Below, piece after piece: positions 37,168 to 45,579 of a stretch of DNA of 64,000 bases. This DNA is from Flavobacterium crocinum. GTDB lineage: Bacteria; Bacteroidota; Bacteroidia; Flavobacteriales; Flavobacteriaceae. The position numbers were made by a program, and so were the translations under genes. Each line of letters starts with the position of its first letter. The first letter of the stretch is position 1. The notes below the pieces were generated by a model that had not been told where the DNA came from, ran no database searches, and saw only the letters and a list, made by a program, of their open reading frames with translations. The DNA is taken from contig NZ_CP029255.1 of the NCBI RefSeq assembly GCF_003122385.1, positions 2,046,001-2,110,000 on the forward strand, in the 5' to 3' direction.

Positions 37168-37632
37168 TTAGTTGAATTCAGATCTTTTCAGGTTGATTAC
37201 GCCTTCAACGTATTTTATGAGTTCTTCTTTGGTTACAGAAAAAACAGCGTTTTCCTGTTCTGTGCTTAAATAGAGATTTGCAATACTTTCGGCATCCATG
37301 TTTTGATTCAGGTAATGCTGTTCTGCAAATTGTATAAGCTGGTCTACAAAGCGTTCGCGTTGGTTGCCTTTTTCGATGGTTTCCTGATCGCCATTTTTTA
37401 TTTTTTCGATTTCCGATTCCGGTAAATCTATAGTAAGGTACATGCAATCTACAGCAACTTTAGAGAGCATTTCTTTTTCTGCTTTTCCTGTGGCATTACA
37501 GTAGGCGCAGGGAGCAGGAACCCACTTTAATTGTCGTTTTAAACGTATAATATCTTCCCAGTCTACAAAACCTTTTCCAAGACATCTGGGACATGTTACA
37601 GCTGATCGGTTAAAGAAATTAAAAATGCGCAT
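37168..37632 (-). CDS. Small protein with DnaJ-type zinc-binding knuckles
   Basis: 154 residues. Two CxxCxGxG-type knuckles, CPRCLGKG (14-21) and CAYCNATG (42-49), give one four-cysteine zinc site as in the DnaJ cysteine-rich region; the remaining 100 residues are acidic and helical with no recognised domain. Function unknown; the knuckles suggest a role in protein folding or metal binding. Confidence 0.7.
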   Translation of the reverse strand: MRIFNFFNRSAVTCPRCLGKGFVDWEDIIRLKRQLKWVPAPCAYCNATGKAEKEMLSKVAVDCMYLTIDLPESEIEKIKNGDQETIEKGNQRERFVDQLIQFAEQHYLNQNMDAESIANLYLSTEQENAVFSVTKEELIKYVEGVINLKRSEFN

Positions 37633-37886
37633 TGGTTATAAAAAAATCTTAGTAGTTCTGAATTATGCGAATTTAGTTAATTAAGTAAGAAAAGTTATTC
37701 AGATAAAATATTTTTTTTGAAGAAAAGAATTAACAAAGATTGTTGATTTGTTTGTTTTAGCGGATTACAGCTATGGATTGAAAATTAACATGTAGATATT
37801 TTACAACAAAAGAGACAATGTTATGGAATTAAGTTTAGTCTTTAAAGCTTTAAATTTGACAGTCAATTGTTAAAAGAAATAATTTT

Positions 37887-38309
37887 ATGGAAAATATACA
37901 CACTAGCAGATTGCAGAATTTCGTTAGAATTCTTTTAGGAATTTTTATGATTACGGCCGCTTTTGGTCACTTTACTTTTCAAAGACAGGATTTTCAGGCG
38001 CAGGTGCCTGATTGGGTGCCATTGGACAAAGATCTTGTGGTAATTCTTTCCGGAATTGTTGAAATTGCTTTAGGGCTTAGCATGTTTTTTCTAACAAAGT
38101 ATAAACTACAAGTAGGTATTGCATTAGCTGCATTTTACGTTTTGGTTTTTCCAGGCAATATTGCACAATATTTAAACGGAATTTCCGCCTTTGGACTGGA
38201 TACGGACCAGGCACGTTTGATTCGATTATTTTTTCAGCCGGTTTTGATTTTTCTGACTTTGTGGTCTACGGGAGGGATTGGGTATTTTTTTGATAAAAAG
38301 CTTAATTAA
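37887..38309 (+). CDS. DoxX family membrane protein
   Basis: 140 residues with four membrane helices (about 10-28, 45-65, 72-92, 112-132). The pattern RILLGIFMITAAFGHFTF at the start and the glycine-rich helix FSGIVEIALGL fit DoxX-like proteins, linked to thiosulfate:quinone oxidoreductase and redox stress. No partner subunit is nearby. Confidence 0.82.
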   Translation: MENIHTSRLQNFVRILLGIFMITAAFGHFTFQRQDFQAQVPDWVPLDKDLVVILSGIVEIALGLSMFFLTKYKLQVGIALAAFYVLVFPGNIAQYLNGISAFGLDTDQARLIRLFFQPVLIFLTLWSTGGIGYFFDKKLN

Positions 38310-38316
38310 AAAATTA

Positions 38317-39027
38317 TCAAATTAAAAGATTATCCAACAAAATCTGATACTTCCTTCCTACAGGAATAATATCACCATTTGCCATTGTAATATTTTTTAA
38401 AGTAACAGCCATAATTTTCGTTGTATTTACAATAAAAGAACGATGTACTTGGATAAAGTGCGAACAGTCAATCTCGGAACTGATGCTGGCAAGTGAACCG
38501 TAAATAATAATAGGCGATTTTAGTTTGCTGTTGTAGAGTTTCATGTAATTACCAAGACTTTCGATATATAAAATATCCGAAAGCGGAGTTTCTATCGTTT
38601 GTCCGTTAGAGCGGAAAGAAAGTGTTTTTTCTGTACTGTTATTTTCCTTTTTAAGAGTATTTCCGGAATGGTAGGTTTTGGCTTTTTCGATGGCTTTGGT
38701 GAATTTATCCAGCGAAATAGGCTTCATTAAATAATCAATTGCGTCGTTTTGATAGGCCGAAAGTGCAAAATCAGAATAAGCGGTGGTCACAATTGTAAGC
38801 GGACGATTAGGCTGTAATTCCATTAATTCTACACCCGAAATTACCGGCATATTAATGTCCAGAAAAATAATGTCGTATTGGTTTTCGTTAAGCAGTTTTA
38901 TGGCTTCCATACCATTAAAGGCGCTTCCGGAATGTTCCAGTTCGTCAAATTTGGAGATGTGTGAAATCAGTGCTTTATGCGCTGGGGATTCGTCATCAAT
39001 TATAAGACAGCGGTAGGTAAATGCCAT
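38317..39027 (-). CDS. LytTR-family response regulator
   Basis: 236 residues: receiver with phospho-acceptor D57 (FLDINMP) and conserved D11/D12, then a LytTR DNA-binding domain (about 135-232, with FIQVHRSFIVNTTKI). It follows the sensor kinase gene with a 28-base overlap. A matching direct-repeat site lies in front of the kinase gene (40061-40089), so autoregulation and control of the divergent gene are likely. Confidence 0.92.
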   Translation of the reverse strand: MAFTYRCLIIDDESPAHKALISHISKFDELEHSGSAFNGMEAIKLLNENQYDIIFLDINMPVISGVELMELQPNRPLTIVTTAYSDFALSAYQNDAIDYLMKPISLDKFTKAIEKAKTYHSGNTLKKENNSTEKTLSFRSNGQTIETPLSDILYIESLGNYMKLYNSKLKSPIIIYGSLASISSEIDCSHFIQVHRSFIVNTTKIMAVTLKNITMANGDIIPVGRKYQILLDNLLI

Positions 39028-39998
39028 ATACTCAGTTTTACAACAAACATATTTTTCTCTTTCTGGCAGCTTAAATCGTGTTTTAAACGATAGACTTCCA
39101 GACGTCTTTTAAGGTTCTCAATCCCGATTCCAGTACCCGAAAGACGCGAACCCGAATCCATATAAGAGTTTTTTATAGTAAAAGTCAAATTTCGGCATTT
39201 TACTTTTAAATCCAGACTAATAAATGGTTCCGCCGTTTCAGCAGAAAATTTTACTGCATTTTCTACCAAAGGCAAAAAGAACAAAGGCGGAATCTCGATT
39301 TCTTTATTAACACCTTCAATATTCTGGTTTACGGTCAGTCTTTCGTTTCTAAACGTATAATATTCAATATATTTTTTTACGAAATCTATTTCTTCTTCAA
39401 CCAAAACAAAATCTTTTTTAGAAGCTTCGATCTGATAACGCAGCATATCTGAAAGATTCAGGATTCTGTCCGGAACTTTGTCCGGTTCAGAAAGCGATTC
39501 ACCATAAAGATTGTTCATGGCATTCAATAAAAAATGCGGATTCAATTGCTGTTTCAAAAACGAAAGTTCCGATTTATAGTTCATGATATCTTTGTCAGCA
39601 TCCATGATTTTTTTTGTAATAACCACATGAATGAAATAGAAAAACATTCCGTTTATAATCAATGATAATATTTGTAGTGTTTTGAAATTTCCTAAACCTA
39701 CAAGAGGAAAAAACCAATTCATAAAAAAGTAAAAACAAGTCCAGTAGGTTACCAGAAGTAAAAGAAAAAGTTTTCCCTTTTTTTTGAATAAAACAGGTTT
39801 GATAATGCAAATATTGAAAATGGTAATCCAGACAATACAAGGAAAATAACCAACGGCAATTTTACTTAAAATATAAGACCAGCTGTGTCCGTCCAGTTTT
39901 ATTTCGTCATAAACGCAGGCTAAAATAACTAAGTAAACCAATGTGTTTACGAACAAGTTTCGCAGAAAGAAATTCTGATAAAGTTTAGAAATCGTCAT
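39000..39998 (-). CDS. LytS-type sensor histidine kinase
   Basis: 332 residues, four membrane helices in 1-130, then a His_kinase/HATPase region. The phospho-acceptor is H155 in LKQQLNPHFLLNAMNNL, and the ATPase block is LVENAVKF near 248, with GIGIENLKRRL near 297. No periplasmic sensor domain is visible, so the signal may be in the membrane. Pairs with the overlapping LytTR regulator. Confidence 0.92.
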   Translation of the reverse strand: MTISKLYQNFFLRNLFVNTLVYLVILACVYDEIKLDGHSWSYILSKIAVGYFPCIVWITIFNICIIKPVLFKKKGKLFLLLLVTYWTCFYFFMNWFFPLVGLGNFKTLQILSLIINGMFFYFIHVVITKKIMDADKDIMNYKSELSFLKQQLNPHFLLNAMNNLYGESLSEPDKVPDRILNLSDMLRYQIEASKKDFVLVEEEIDFVKKYIEYYTFRNERLTVNQNIEGVNKEIEIPPLFFLPLVENAVKFSAETAEPFISLDLKVKCRNLTFTIKNSYMDSGSRLSGTGIGIENLKRRLEVYRLKHDLSCQKEKNMFVVKLSIWHLPTAVL

Positions 39999-40003
39999 AA
40001 CGG

Positions 40004-40011
40004 CAAAAATA
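40004..40011 (-). promoter_or_regulatory. Predicted -7 element (TATTTTTG) of the lytS-lytT operon
   Basis: TATTTTTG on the minus strand only five bases before the lytS ATG. If used, the mRNA would be leaderless or nearly so. Confidence 0.45.
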
Positions 40012-40060
40012 ATATAATCGTATAGTTTTTAGTCTTTTGTAAAGGATAAATTATACCAAC

Positions 40061-40089
40061 GCCGTTCGTATAAATCATACGCCGTTGGT
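40061..40089. promoter_or_regulatory. Candidate LytTR operator: two CCGTTNGT direct repeats
   Basis: GCCGTTCGT (40061-40069) and GCCGTTGGT (40081-40089), period 20 bases, fit the LytTR pattern of two nine-base direct repeats about two helical turns apart (core close to [AC][CA]GTTN[AG][TG]). Each repeat is followed by ATAAA. They are also arranged as an imperfect palindrome (TACCAACG...CGTTGGTA, 40054-40091). The site lies between the divergent lytS and beta-barrel promoters. Confidence 0.6.
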
Positions 40090-40122
40090 ATAAAAATGCT
40101 GTTATAATAGGAGTGTCTCGTT

Positions 40123-40130
40123 TACTTTTG
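40123..40130 (+). promoter_or_regulatory. Predicted -7 element (TACTTTTG) of the beta-barrel gene
   Basis: Fits TAnnTTTG. It lies 47 bases before the ATG and about 34 bases after the direct repeats, a spacing typical for an activator site. Confidence 0.55.
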
Positions 40131-40176
40131 AATCCAAATTTCAAATATATTCCCAGAATTTTAAATCTCCTCGTTT

Positions 40177-41166
40177 ATGAAATCCAAAATCTTTTCGGTT
40201 TTAGTTGTCTTTATTTCTATAAAAGCCATGGCACAGGAAAAAGAGCCAGGCATGAAAACTTTAGGAAAAGCAATAGTAGATAAATTCCCGACAACCCGAA
40301 CTTTTGATGTACAGTACGAACAACTTGGACCATCTAATTACGATTCGGAATTGTTTGGAAATAAATTCGAGAGAGGAAGAGTAGAAAGTCATAACCGATT
40401 TAAAGCAGCTTTTAATCTTCCGTTTTATGCCACAAAATCAAAGCGTTTTGTTTTAGCAGCTTCATTGCGATATAAATATGAAAGTTATGAGTTTGGCGAT
40501 ATCTACAATTACGGCACTAACGAAACTTACAGAAGAGAAAATCAGGATGTTCATTTTTGGGCAGGAGCTTTAACAGCTACTTATATGGCATCTCTTTTTG
40601 GAAAACCTGCCATTTACAGTGCCACAGCAACGGTTGATGGTGATGAAGAAAAATTACAGCGTTTAAAAGGATTTGCTTCGGGAGTTTTAGTGCTTAAAAG
40701 AACGCCGTCAACAACCATCACAGCTGGAATTTTAGTATTACTGGATCCCTCTTCAATTGTACCCATGACGCCTTTACTGACTATCAATCATAAGTTTAAA
40801 AATTCAAAATGGGATATGGATTTTATTTTACCACAACGTCTTTTGTTTAGAAGAGAATTACTTGAAAACGGAAGAATTTCCTTAGGTACTGAATTGAATA
40901 CTGAAAGTTTTTACTTAAATTTAAATAGCTCAAATTTAAAAGGAGTATACGAACTGAATCAGTTGGAGTTAAAATCCGGAATTACCTATGAATATAGTTT
41001 TACCCCAAAACTGATTGCTTTTGCTAAAGGTGGTATAAACAATGTGGTAAGCGCCCGAATTACAGAGAAAGGCGAACGAACCAACCGCTATGTTTATGAC
41101 CAGAAAGAAGACGCGCAAGGCTATGTTAGATTTGGAATATCGTATAATCTTTTTAATCGAAAATAG
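40177..41166 (+). CDS. DUF6268-like outer-membrane beta-barrel protein
   Basis: 329 residues with signal peptide (MKSKIFSVLVVFISIKAMAQ). The remainder is alternating polar/aromatic strands ending in FGISYNLFNRK, with a C-terminal hydrophobic strand as in outer-membrane barrels. It resembles DUF6268-type proteins. It is divergent from lytS and probably controlled by the LytT-like regulator through the intergenic repeats. Function unknown. Confidence 0.78.
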   Translation: MKSKIFSVLVVFISIKAMAQEKEPGMKTLGKAIVDKFPTTRTFDVQYEQLGPSNYDSELFGNKFERGRVESHNRFKAAFNLPFYATKSKRFVLAASLRYKYESYEFGDIYNYGTNETYRRENQDVHFWAGALTATYMASLFGKPAIYSATATVDGDEEKLQRLKGFASGVLVLKRTPSTTITAGILVLLDPSSIVPMTPLLTINHKFKNSKWDMDFILPQRLLFRRELLENGRISLGTELNTESFYLNLNSSNLKGVYELNQLELKSGITYEYSFTPKLIAFAKGGINNVVSARITEKGERTNRYVYDQKEDAQGYVRFGISYNLFNRK

Positions 41167-41168
41167 AG

Positions 41169-41414
41169 ATGGATAAGTTGGAAGAATTAAAAGAACCAGT
41201 TATGATTGTGGAAATCTTTAAAACGAATGTTCAAAAAGAATCTGAGAAAGATTATATCATTGCAGTTCTACAATCTCAGTTTACAGACTATAAAATTAAT
41301 TTTGACCTGGAAGACTGTGATAAAATCCTTAGAGTTGAAGGAATCGATATTCAATGCGATAACATTATGGATTATGTACATTGTTTGGGTTTTACTTGTG
41401 TGAGACTGGATTAA
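41169..41414 (+). CDS. Small acidic protein, possible ferredoxin-like fold
   Basis: 81 residues beginning MDKLEELKEPVMIVEIFKTNV, with a beta-alpha-beta alternation and two cysteines (DLEDCDKI, QCDNI, FTCVRL). No metal motif is sure. It starts two bases after the beta-barrel gene, so it is probably in the same operon. Homologues are common in Bacteroidota next to regulators, but I do not know a role. Confidence 0.65.
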   Translation: MDKLEELKEPVMIVEIFKTNVQKESEKDYIIAVLQSQFTDYKINFDLEDCDKILRVEGIDIQCDNIMDYVHCLGFTCVRLD

Positions 41415-41716
41415 AAATTAAAAACTGCATTTTCATTGAACTTTGTCATTGAAATTGAATTTTGTAATTGCATTGCTATTGAATTTTGCTATTGAAAAAA
41501 GCGTATAAATACGCAGCCGTATATTTCGCTTTATGGTTAATTTTGTACGATAATTTTTGGTTTACCTAAAAAATATTCTCATGTTTGATCTCATCCTTTC
41601 TATTTTTATTTTTCTTTTAGAGCAAATGTTCTAGCTTGGTTGTTTTTACTCTTCAATTTATTGTTTAGCACATTTTCTTTGTTTGAAGGTTTGTATTTTT
41701 TTGCATAATATTTATC

Positions 41717-41724
41717 TAATTTTG
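41717..41724 (+). promoter_or_regulatory. Predicted -7 element (TAATTTTG) of the SulP gene
   Basis: TAATTTTG ends six bases before the chosen ATG, so the mRNA would start at or next to the start codon. The rest of the 317-base gap (41415-41716) contains degenerate tandem ATTGAA(A/T)TTTG repeats (41431-41495) and a GCGTATAAATACGC palindrome (41501-41514). Confidence 0.45.
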
Positions 41725-41730
41725 TGCCCT

Positions 41731-43260
41731 ATGAAAAAAGCATTCCAACTCTTCGATTTTACCCAAAAGGTCAATTATAAAAACGAAATTTTAGCAGGTT
41801 TAACCGTTGCTATGACGATGATTCCAGAATCCTTGTCATTTGCTATTTTGGCCGGTTTTCCACCATTGGTTGGTTTGTATGCCGCTTTTATAGCGGGATT
41901 GGTAACGGCAATTTTTGGAGGAAGACCTGGAATGATTTCTGGCGGAGCAGGAGCAACAGTAATTGTTTTGATTGCTTTAATGAAATCGCATGGAATAGAA
42001 TATGTTTTTGCAGCTGTTGCGCTTGGCGGTGTGGTGCAAATTTGCATCGGACTTTTTAAACTTGGAAAATTTATTCGGCTAGTTCCTCAGCCTGTTATGT
42101 TTGGTTTTGTAAATGGTTTGGCAGTTGTTATTTTCATGTCGCAATTAGAACAATTTAAAACTGTAGTAAATGGACAAGTTTCCTGGCTTCAGGGAACTCC
42201 TTTGTATATTATGCTTGGTTTAGTCGCATTGACAATTGCAATTGTTTTAGTTTTTCCTAAAATTACAAAAGCAGTTCCGGCATCTTTGGTGGCGATTATG
42301 GTTGTTTTTGCTTTGGTAATTGTTTTTAATATTGAGACCAAAACGGTAGAAGATATTGCTTCGGTTCAAGGCGGATTTCCTCCGTTTCATATTCCAAATA
42401 TTCCTTTTTCTTTTGAAACTTTAAAAATCATTTTTCCGTATTCGGTAATTGTGGCTGCTGTTGGTTTGACTGAAGGTTTGCTTACGCTGAATTTAGTAGA
42501 TGAAATTACCGGAACACGCGGAAACAGTAATCGCGAATGTATTGCACAGGGAAGTTCCAATATTTTAAACGGTTTTTTCTACGGCATGGGAGGCTGTCCG
42601 ATGATCGCACAGACTTTGGTAAATCTTGGAGCAGGTTCCAGAGCCAGACTTGCCGGAATTATTGGCGCTTTGACTATTTTATTAATCATACTTTTTGGCG
42701 CTCCTGTAATCGGGAAATTACCAATGGCAGCTTTGGTTGGTGTAATGATGATGGTGGCGATTACAACCTTTGAATGGGCGAGTTTTAGAATCATCAATAA
42801 AATGCCGAAACATGATATTTTCGTTGGAATTTTAGTAGCTCTTATTACAATTGTATTGCATAATCTGGCTTTGGCGGTTTTGATTGGTGTTATTATTTCA
42901 GCCTTGGTTTTTGCGTGGGAAAGTGCTAAAAGAATTCGGGCAAGACATTTTATAGATGAAAATGGAGTAAAACATTATGAAATTTATGGCCCATTATTTT
43001 TTGGTTCGACTACTGCCTTTTTAGAAAAATTTGATGTACAGAACGATCCGAATAATATAATAATTGATTTTAAAGAAAGCCGTGTTTCTGATATGTCGGC
43101 AATTGAAGCTTTAAACAATATTACCAAAAAGTACAAACAGGAAAATAAAACCGTAGAATTACAATATTTAAGTGCCGACTGTCGACAATTACTTAAAAAT
43201 GCTGATGCGGTTATTAATGTCAATGTTATTGAAGATCCTACTTATAAAGTGGTTTCTTGA
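41731..43260 (+). CDS. SulP family anion transporter with STAS domain
   Basis: 509 residues: transmembrane core with about 11-14 helices (20-400) and a C-terminal STAS domain (about 405-509). The opening FDFTQKVNYKNEILAGLTVAM and the block MGGCPMIAQTLVNLGAGSRARLAG are typical of SulP. Members carry sulfate, bicarbonate or other anions, often with Na+ or H+; the substrate is not clear. I start at 41731 because MKKAFQLFDF is the family N-terminus; a longer ORF start at 41683 lies upstream of the -7 element. Confidence 0.9.
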   Translation: MKKAFQLFDFTQKVNYKNEILAGLTVAMTMIPESLSFAILAGFPPLVGLYAAFIAGLVTAIFGGRPGMISGGAGATVIVLIALMKSHGIEYVFAAVALGGVVQICIGLFKLGKFIRLVPQPVMFGFVNGLAVVIFMSQLEQFKTVVNGQVSWLQGTPLYIMLGLVALTIAIVLVFPKITKAVPASLVAIMVVFALVIVFNIETKTVEDIASVQGGFPPFHIPNIPFSFETLKIIFPYSVIVAAVGLTEGLLTLNLVDEITGTRGNSNRECIAQGSSNILNGFFYGMGGCPMIAQTLVNLGAGSRARLAGIIGALTILLIILFGAPVIGKLPMAALVGVMMMVAITTFEWASFRIINKMPKHDIFVGILVALITIVLHNLALAVLIGVIISALVFAWESAKRIRARHFIDENGVKHYEIYGPLFFGSTTAFLEKFDVQNDPNNIIIDFKESRVSDMSAIEALNNITKKYKQENKTVELQYLSADCRQLLKNADAVINVNVIEDPTYKVVS

Positions 43261-43455
43261 ATTAGAGAATGTGGCAATTTGATAATTTGATAATTCAAAT
43301 TGGACTGAAAAAGTTGTTGTTTGCGTTGCTGTAAACCCGATAGTTTTTTAGAACTTGCCGAGATTGTTTTTTTTATGAATTGTGCAAATCATTATCTAAT
43401 TATCTAATTCCCAAATTATCTAATTACGAAAGATTGATTTTTGTAACTTTACAAA

Positions 43456-44364
43456 ATGAAACTCACAGAAACTTTAGAAGATTTTTATACCGTAAAAATA
43501 AAAGGAATGCCCGAAAATCTTAAAAAAGAAATCGGACATTTCAATGTTTTTAAATTGGATGATTATATCGGGAGTACTTGTAATCCGTTGCCTTATACAC
43601 GAAAAGATTTTTACAAAATCAGTCTGATTATTGGAAAAAACAAAGTGCATTATGCTGATAAAGTCGTTGCAATCGAAGATCAGGCTTTGTTCTTTGCTAA
43701 TCCGCAGATTCCTTATAGTTGGGAACATATTGACGAGAATCAGACCGGATTTTTCTGCATTTTTACGGATGCTTTTTTTAGTCAGTTTGGGAATTTAAAA
43801 GAATATCCGTTGTTTCAACCCGGCGGTAATCCTGTTGTTCCGGTTTCTGCAGAATTAGCAGAATCTTTAAAGACAGTTTATCTGAGAATGGTGGATGAAA
43901 TTAATTCAGATTATGCTTTTAAATATGATGTACTTCGAAATCTGGTTTTTGAAATTATTCACTTAGCTTTAAAAACGCAGACTGTAACTGCTTCATTATA
44001 CAGTAAATCGAATGCTACAATTCGTGTTTCTTCTTTGTTTTTAGAATTATTGGAAAGACAATTTCCAATTGAATCGATTTCTCAGCAAATTAATTTTCGT
44101 TCGCCTTCAGAATTTGCGAATCAGTTAAATGTGCATGTCAATCATTTGAATAAAGCATTAAAAGAAACAACCGGAAAAACGACTTCGCAGATTATTTCTG
44201 AAAGAATTATTCAGGAAGCAATGATTTTACTGAAACAAACCAACTGGAATATTAACGAAATTGCGTGGTGTTTAGGATTCGAAGAATTGTCTCATTTTAT
44301 CAATTTCTTCAAAAAGAATGTTCAGGTTTCGCCTAAAATCTATCGTCTGACTGAAATTGTTTGA
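43456..44364 (+). CDS. AraC family transcriptional regulator
   Basis: 302 residues. N-terminal cupin-like sensing part (1-180) and C-terminal pair of helix-turn-helix motifs (about 190-298: FRSPSEFANQLNVHVNHLNKALKE and NINEIAWCLGFEELSHFINFFKKN). It precedes an SDR gene on the same strand, a common regulator-target arrangement in Bacteroidota. Confidence 0.9.
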   Translation: MKLTETLEDFYTVKIKGMPENLKKEIGHFNVFKLDDYIGSTCNPLPYTRKDFYKISLIIGKNKVHYADKVVAIEDQALFFANPQIPYSWEHIDENQTGFFCIFTDAFFSQFGNLKEYPLFQPGGNPVVPVSAELAESLKTVYLRMVDEINSDYAFKYDVLRNLVFEIIHLALKTQTVTASLYSKSNATIRVSSLFLELLERQFPIESISQQINFRSPSEFANQLNVHVNHLNKALKETTGKTTSQIISERIIQEAMILLKQTNWNINEIAWCLGFEELSHFINFFKKNVQVSPKIYRLTEIV

Positions 44365-44416
44365 TTTTTGTAACTTCTTGTTTGATTGCTTTAATATTCG
44401 ATAAGCACTTTGCTAA

Positions 44417-44424
44417 TACCTTTG
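44417..44424 (+). promoter_or_regulatory. Predicted -7 element (TACCTTTG) of the SDR gene
   Basis: Fits TAnnTTTG, 31 bases before the chosen SDR start; an earlier ATG at 44410 is upstream of it and can be dismissed. No operator for the neighbouring AraC protein was recognised. Confidence 0.5.
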
Positions 44425-44454
44425 TCCTGTAATTATAACGTAAAAATTAAAATC

Positions 44455-45294
44455 ATGGACAATAAAAAAGTTTGGTTTGTCACAGGTGCTTCAAAAGGAC
44501 TTGGATTAGAATTGGCTAAAAAATTATTAGCAGAAGGATATAAAGTTGCGGCAACTTCAAGAAGTGAAGAATCTTTAATTAAAGTTTTAGGAAATACTTC
44601 GGAGAGTTTTCTTCCATTAGAAATGGATTTGGTTGATGAAAAAAGTGTCAAAAGTGCAATTGACAAAACGATTGGTCATTTTAAAACAATTGATGTTTTA
44701 GTAAATAATGCCGGTTACGGATTATTAGGAGCATTAGAAGAATTAACAGATGCAGAATCCAGAAAAAATTACGAAGTAAATGTTTTCGGATTATTGAATG
44801 TAATTAGAAACACAATGCCGATTCTTCGTGCTAATAAAACAGGACATATTTTCAATATTTCTTCTGTTGGAGGATATTATGGAGAATTTCCGGGCTGGGG
44901 GATTTACTGTTCTACAAAATTTGCGGTTGCCGGTTTAACAGAATCTTTGGCAGCAGAAGTAAAGTCGTTTGGAGTTCACGCTACGATTGTTTATCCGGGT
45001 TATTTTAGAACCGATTTCTTAAAAGACAGCTCTTTATTATTACCTCAAAACCCAATTGCAGAGTACAAAGAAGTAAGACAATCTGAAAGTGCATATAAAG
45101 ATGATATCAACGAAAATCAGCCGGGAGATCCTGTAAAATTAGCAGAAGCTTTAATTAAAGCAAGCGAAGATCAGAATCCCCCACTGCATTTGTTTTTAGG
45201 AGAAGATGCTTATAATATGGCAAATCAAAAAATAGCAAGTGTTCAGGCAGAATTAGAAAGCTGGAAATCAGTTTCTGTTTCTACGGCGCTTTAA
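44455..45294 (+). CDS. Short-chain dehydrogenase/reductase (SDR)
   Basis: 279 residues of classical SDR: cofactor loop TGASKGLG (10-17), NNAG (84-87), catalytic serine region NISSVGG (S136), and YCSTK with Y151 and K155. The sequence CSTKFAVAGLTESLA is typical of the group annotated as oxidoreductase YkvO/retinol-dehydrogenase-like. NAD(P)H-dependent oxidation or reduction of an unknown substrate. Under probable control of the AraC-type neighbour. Confidence 0.9.
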   Translation: MDNKKVWFVTGASKGLGLELAKKLLAEGYKVAATSRSEESLIKVLGNTSESFLPLEMDLVDEKSVKSAIDKTIGHFKTIDVLVNNAGYGLLGALEELTDAESRKNYEVNVFGLLNVIRNTMPILRANKTGHIFNISSVGGYYGEFPGWGIYCSTKFAVAGLTESLAAEVKSFGVHATIVYPGYFRTDFLKDSSLLLPQNPIAEYKEVRQSESAYKDDINENQPGDPVKLAEALIKASEDQNPPLHLFLGEDAYNMANQKIASVQAELESWKSVSVSTAL

Positions 45295-45348
45295 TTGGAA
45301 AATTCCAATGGCTGAAATTGCTTCGCCAGTTCGTTATCGCTCGGGTTC

Positions 45349-45560
45349 AAATTCCAAATACAATAATAAACCTGTCAGGTTTATTATTGTATTGAATTGC
45401 CTCCAGATTTATCTGGAGGTTACTTGTTGAAACACCAAAAAGGCTTTAGCCAAACTGCAAAGTTCGGCTAAAGCCTTTTCTTCTTTAAGAGGATTTTTAT
45501 TCCTTCAGATAAATCGGGAGGCAATTCAATTTTATTAATTTAAAGAATTTTCTAATTATC
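45349..45560. repeat. Long palindromic repeat, copy 1 (about 210 bp)
   Basis: Near copy of 48211-48418. Modules in order: AATAAACCTGTCAGGTTTATT palindrome, CCTCCAGATTTATCTGGAGG palindrome inside a 29-bp outer arm, a central hairpin AAAGGCTTTAGCC / GGCTAAAGCCTTT, and the inverted outer arm ending CAATTCAAT. The central hairpin has T runs on both strands and may terminate the convergent SDR and 787-residue protein genes. About 30 bases (TTCGCCAGTTCG...) sit before this copy and are absent from the other. Confidence 0.8.
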
Positions 45561-45579
45561 AAATTTTCTAATTGACACA

